Below are positions 59,911-64,000 of a stretch of DNA of 64,000 nucleotides, piece after piece (the stretch's first letter is position 1; each line of letters starts with the position of its first letter). The DNA comes from Hyalella azteca (lineage: Eukaryota > Arthropoda > Malacostraca > Amphipoda > Hyalellidae), in the NCBI RefSeq assembly GCF_000764305.2, contig NW_025939293.1:62001-126000 (forward strand). Direction: 5' to 3'. Position numbers and translations under genes: made by a program. The notes beneath the pieces are model-generated. The model ran no database searches. It was not told the origin of the DNA and saw only the letters and a program-made list of their open reading frames with translations.

Positions 59911-60185
59911 GTGATAGTTCAAGAACAGTTTGTTTCACCAAAAATATTTTAATTTGAGATTTAGTTCATACCATGATTCTATCCTTATGTTTCTTATTTT
60001 TTTTCTTGTATGAAAAAATTGGTTTAGTTCAACATGGAATTTAAGTCCGGCTGAGCTTTCATTCGTAAGTATTCTTATTCTATTTTTACTTGAATGGCTA
60101 AATTGTTATTTCATATGTTTTCAAATTATTTTAAGATGAATCTTCGCTTTCCAGGCTAAATCGCGAAGTACGGTATATAGTATAC

Positions 60186-60395
60186 AGTGGGGGGAAATAA
60201 ATATTCGTACACTTGAAAAATCGTATTTTAATGTATGTAAGTACACAAACTTAACAGGAAAAGTGATTTAAATTATGTATAGAGACGCATAGTATTCAAA
60301 AATACTATCAAAAGAAATTAAATTTCAATGCAACAAAAAACAATGCAACATGTTCACTTTTGAGGGTGAAAAAAGTATTCGTACAAAAAAAGTGT
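60186..60395 (+). mobile_element. Tc1/mariner-like terminal repeat fragment
   Basis: TATACAGTGGGGGGAAATAA followed by ATATTCGTACAC resembles Tc1-type ends (TACAGTGGNGG...AAAGTATTNGTACAC). An internal direct repeat-like word AGGGTGAAAAAAGTATTCG at about 60363 fits an IR/DR end. No transposase or opposite end found. Confidence 0.5.
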
Positions 60396-60628
60396 AAGAG
60401 ACTGGCAGGTTTAGCGGGAAGTGTAAGAGACTGGCAGGCTCGGGTGGAAGTGTAAGAGACTGGCAGGCTCGGGTGGAAGTGTAAGAGACTGGCAGGCTCG
60501 GGGGGAAGTGTAAGAGACTGGCAGGCTCGGGTGGAAGTGTAAGAGACTGGCAGGCTCGGGTGGAAGTGTAAGAGACTGGCAGGCTCGGGTGGAAGTGTAA
60601 GAGACTGGCAGGCTCGGGTGGAAGGCTG
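60396..60628 (+). repeat. 29-bp minisatellite (AAGTGTAAGAGACTGGCAGGCTCGGGTGG)n
   Basis: Eight nearly perfect 29-bp copies; the first differs (TTTAGCGGG). High uniformity implies recent expansion. It begins directly where the Tc1-like fragment ends. Confidence 0.95.
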
Positions 60629-60629
60629 G

Positions 60630-61368
60630 ATATATGCTATTTAAACTTTAAACTCTTCTCCAGTATGTACGACGTCAGAATATTACGCTGATAGATTTCA
60701 TGGATTATAATATATAATCATCATATTTTGATATTACATTACCCAGCATACGTAACAAATTATTCAGGAATCCATCGTTTGGCAAAAGTTCATTTTTTAA
60801 GTCAGGTTGTAATGCTGGCGGTTTTCCCTGTGCTTTATCCTCTGTATAACAATTTATTTAATGTCCATTGAAATGTTAATCCTTGCAACGCTCTTGCCGG
60901 TTTAATTGTGCACGAAGTGAATTTTTTTCGCTCATTCAGGCTTCATGCATTGACAGACTAAAATATTAAACAAAAATGAAGTCTTCGTGAAAATAAGTTG
61001 AAAACAATGTTTATAAACTTTTTATTTCTTAGTTTTAGTTAATATTACTGAATTCGGGTTATTCAGACAATCATTGGACGCTGATACAAATTCAACTGCT
61101 AAAGCGCGCTGTCAAAAAAAGTGCGTATCGGTTGCGATCGCGCGAATATCAAAAGCTGGTTCAGTCGTTATTATCCAAATTAGGACATGAACTTGATTTA
61201 GATCCGTTCCTTTATCGTTATTTCCTAAATTTGTTTCCCAACTGCGTACTACTGAATGATTCGATCTTACCCGCCGATAATCGTTCGGCTGTTTCCGATA
61301 GGTTTCTAATTTAAGATACTGGCTAATAACGTTAAAATCGACCGCGCTTCGATAGTTATTGTCACCAA
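60630..61368. other. Intergenic, nothing recognised
   Basis: No exon is supported. A 60-codon frame at 61132-61314 has no family resemblance. Confidence 0.45.
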
Positions 61369-61371
61369 TTT

Positions 61372-61620
61372 TGTGTGTGTGTGTTAAAATACCAATTGTG
61401 TGTGTGTACAAATACAAATTGTGTGTGTGTACAAATAGCAATTGTGTGTGTGTACAAATACAAATTGTGTGTGTGTACAAATAGCAATTGTGTGTGTGTA
61501 CAAATACAAATTGTGTGTGTGTACAAATACAAATTGTGTGTGTGTACAAATACAAATTGTGTGTGTGTACAAATACAAATTGTGTGTGTGTACAAGTACA
61601 ATTATGTGTGCACAAGTACA
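61372..61620 (+). repeat. 22-bp minisatellite with TG tract (ACAAATACAAATTGTGTGTGTGT)n
   Basis: About eleven copies of TACAAATACAAATTGTGTGTGTG-like units (some with TAGCAA). Unit frames on both strands remain open (CVCVQIQIV and THNLYLYTH types) without other gene evidence. Confidence 0.93.
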
Positions 61621-62149
61621 AATTTTCATGTAACGACGCAAGCTTTTGTAGTTGACATCGTGGCTGTGTTCCGTTGTCTCTGATGCTTGCCAGGCGCATC
61701 CAGAAGTAATGACTTGTTGAGCCTGGCAATGACAATGACTTGTTGGTCGTTATTGAACAGTTCAAGCGCTCATAAATGATGCCTGGAGCTACAAGCTTCG
61801 ATTTGTTCAACAAAAACTAAGAGAATTGTGATGTTTTTGCCAAAAAATACATTTTATTACACTATTGTAAATTAATTGATGTAATTATTTTGAATTTGTG
61901 GGACTGATTACTATTTAATAGAATGAGTGGAAATATGCATTTCGAAATAATTGTTCTCATTCCAAATACAAAAGAAATAAAAATTAATAGCAACAATGAC
62001 GAAAGTAGCAATTTATAACGTATCAGATTAAAATTCAGGACGACTCAGACTAAGAAATATACAGGAAATACTCCGAACACAGAAAATTTTAATTTAATCA
62101 TATAGATCACCTAAGATGGCAAGTGCAGTTCACAGTTCAACAGTAAAAT

Positions 62150-62395
62150 TTGGAACGATGTTGTAGTACAGTGACAGTAAACAGTGCTGTACATGGTTCA
62201 TACTTGCAATGCATGGCGCTGTTGTGCAGTGCTTTGCTGTACTGCACAGTACAGTGGTGCAGAACACAGTGCAGTACTCATTGCAGTACATACGTAGTGT
62301 AGTACAGACTGCAGTACATAGCGAAGAACATAGTACATTACAGGCTGCAGTATATAGTGCAGTACTCATTGCAGTAGCAGTACATACCGTAAACT
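62150..62395 (+). repeat. GCAGTACA-rich degenerate array, left part
   Basis: About fifteen GCAGTACA or ACAGTGCA-type words at irregular 8-20 base spacing. The same words resume at 63105-63160 after the foldback element, so the array appears split by an insertion. Confidence 0.75.
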
Positions 62396-63100
62396 GGGGT
62401 AACTTAGACCACTTTTTTTTAATGATGCCATTTTTTTACTAGATAAGTTAAACTTAAATTGAAACATGTAAAATACAGGTCTATACTCTAGCTTCACTCA
62501 CCACAAATTGCTGGCTCCTGCCTCTCATAGTTTTTATGTAATTTAAAAAAAATTGATGGTCTTTTTTACCCCAGCTCTGGGGGTATCTTAGACTGTGTGG
62601 GAACATCAATTATATTTTTTTGTAAAATAACTCCAAGTTTTGGTGCATTGTAGTAGAACTCTTCTAGTTACATATGCAAATGACAAATTTGAGGAAAGTT
62701 TCATAGTTTGCAAATGGGGGGTCCCGCCCCCCAGGTGGTCTAAGTTCCCCAAACGGGAGAACTCTGACTACCTAATGGCAGCCCTGACAGGGTTAACATA
62801 GACCGGCTTGGAAATTAAGTTAAATTACCATATATAAGACTCTGTAGAGTCTGAAACCTAAAGGAAAAACATTAATAGGTGTATCAAACATGAAATGTTA
62901 TATATGGTAATTTTAAATTAATTTCCAAGCCGGTCTATATGTTACCCTGTCAGGGCTGACATTAGGTGGTCTAAGTTCCCCCATTGGGGGTGGCGCCCCC
63001 TATTTTCAAACTATGAGACTTTCCTAAAATTTGTTTGTTGCATATGTAACTAGAAGAGTTGTACTACAATGCATCAAAACCTGGAGTTATTTTGCCAAAA
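62396..63100. mobile_element. Foldback element with ~200-bp arms
   Basis: 62621-62836 and 62899-63095 are reverse complements with scattered differences, separated by 62 nt. Shared text includes AAAATAACTCCA.GTTTTG, CTCTTCTAGTTACATATGCA, GGTGGTCTAAGTTCCCC, CAGCCCTGACAGGGT and GACCGGCTTGGAAATTAA. The left flank carries ACTGGGGTAACTTAGACCAC, echoing the arm word. No coding capacity. Confidence 0.8.
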
Positions 63101-63104
63101 AAGA

Positions 63105-63160
63105 AGAACATAGTGCAGTACAGGCTGCAGTACATAGCGCAGTACACAGCGCTTTGCTAT
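63105..63160 (+). repeat. GCAGTACA-rich array, right part
   Basis: GAACATAGTGCAGTACAGGCTGCAGTACATAGCGCAGTAC-type text (each word 8 bases) continues the array seen left of the foldback element. Confidence 0.7.
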
Positions 63161-63302
63161 GCATAACACGGTACGGCAACCTCGGTTTGGCTTGATGCCA
63201 AGTAAATGCCTGCTGACTGCAGTGTTGCTAGTTTGTTTTTCTGTATGGTGACCACTGCACCATTAAGTCTGTGGTGTTGTGGTGCCTTCATCGCACCAGC
63301 AC

Positions 63303-63388
63303 GACCATACCACGATATCTGTTCACCACACCACGATATCTGTTCACCACACCACGATATCTGTTCACCACGCCACGATATCTGTGGC
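63303..63388 (+). repeat. 21-bp minisatellite (ACCACGATATCTGTTCACCAC)n
   Basis: Four near-perfect copies; frames on both strands stay open because the period is divisible by three. Confidence 0.92.
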
Positions 63389-63389
63389 A

Positions 63390-64000
63390 AAATTGTGCGT
63401 TTCAGTAACAGTTTTAGAACTCAAATTTTAAATGCTTCTATAAACTAATTTCACTCTTGAGTTCACTCAGTATCGAGTGTGCTTTGTTTTTCTTCATGTT
63501 TTCTTTTTTACTTTTTTGCGCGTTGAAGTTTTTTTTATCATGAAAAACCGTGTGTTTCCACATTCCTTGCACGAAATGCTTTGTCTTTCGTGACGATTTT
63601 TTTACATTTATTTTACCGTAATTATCTACTACTCTAATATCAGATGCACAGACATATACAGGTTTATATATATAATACACATCTAATACAGATATACAGT
63701 TGCAGATGTGAGATGTGACCGCCGCCATTTCGTTGGTCCATTTTTGCACTTCATTGTCCCAGTATTTCTACTCCATTCACTGTTTCTATTTTTACTTTTT
63801 TGTAGACTATTAAACAAATGAGCTTTCTTTGACCCCGGTCACTTGACAAATGATCATACATAAAAGATGAACAAAAATTATAAATCAGGAACTATAATTA
63901 TAAATAAATAAATACCAATAAATAAACCGTGGGCTTTCTTTTTCCTACTCTCAACTCGAGATTCGGATCCTTTCTCCGTGTTATAAGTGAATTTCATTAA
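63390..64000. other. Right edge, nothing recognised
   Basis: AT-rich with a short (TATA)n tract near 63665. The 103-codon minus-strand frame at 63438-63749 is lysine-rich, without recognisable domains, and is not called. Confidence 0.45.

Noticed and set aside
61112..61813. 233-codon minus-strand frame rich in THNLYLYTH
   Set aside because: Its core is the 22-bp TG-containing array; the same DNA is open in several frames and strands.
1..64000. CRISPR array
   Set aside because: All tandem arrays have abutting or degenerate units with no unique spacers of constant length, and the DNA is clearly eukaryotic.

Overview
This is AT-rich, intron-rich animal DNA with few genes and many repeats. Interrupted genes with GT/AG introns, non-LTR retrotransposons of the CR1/Jockey type, tRNA-derived SINEs and very many minisatellites suggest an arthropod, most likely a crustacean. 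That placement is inference from repeat style and protein character, not from a diagnostic gene. Nothing prokaryotic, plasmid-like or CRISPR-like is visible with confidence.

Genes. (1) At 5238-8263 (+) and 16360-26118 (+) lies a tandem pair of paralogous genes for small secreted beta/gamma-crystallin-like proteins. They share intron positions, intron phases, three identical exon lengths (148, 185 and 94 nt) and six cysteines. The second gene is complete: six exons, 259 residues, signal peptide. The first exon of the upstream gene was not found. (2) At 33092-34916 (+) is a two-coding-exon GT31 beta-1,3-galactosyltransferase-like gene of 403 residues, with a short upstream ORF whose stop overlaps the start codon. 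(3) At 39740-44049 (-) is a four-exon gene for the GPI-anchor remodelling protein PGAP2, 279 residues. (4) An unrecognised open exon lies at 59082-59719 (+), low confidence. The genes do not form a pathway; only the crystallin-like pair is functionally linked, by duplication.

Mobile DNA. A decayed non-LTR element occupies about 13150-15470. The last intron of the second crystallin-like gene (20706-25938) holds nested elements: a PIF/Harbinger-like remnant with inverted ends near 21388 and 24330, interrupted by a CR1-like reverse transcriptase (22215-23584) with its PHD-finger 5' part inverted in front of it. Other elements are MITE-like copies (2691-2820, 9481-9688, 24365-24594, 31358-31692), an inverted pair of TA-flanked elements in PGAP2 intron 1 (41795-43478), a third relative (45845-46400), a hAT-like end, a Tc1-like end, a 200-bp-armed foldback (62621-63095) and three copies of a dimeric tRNA-type SINE.

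From about 48 kb to the right end the window is mostly tandem arrays with periods from about 8 to 41 bp. They include two blocks of one 13-bp unit in opposite orientation (48690-49545 and 49751-50072). Long open frames in this part are products of these arrays and are not called as genes.
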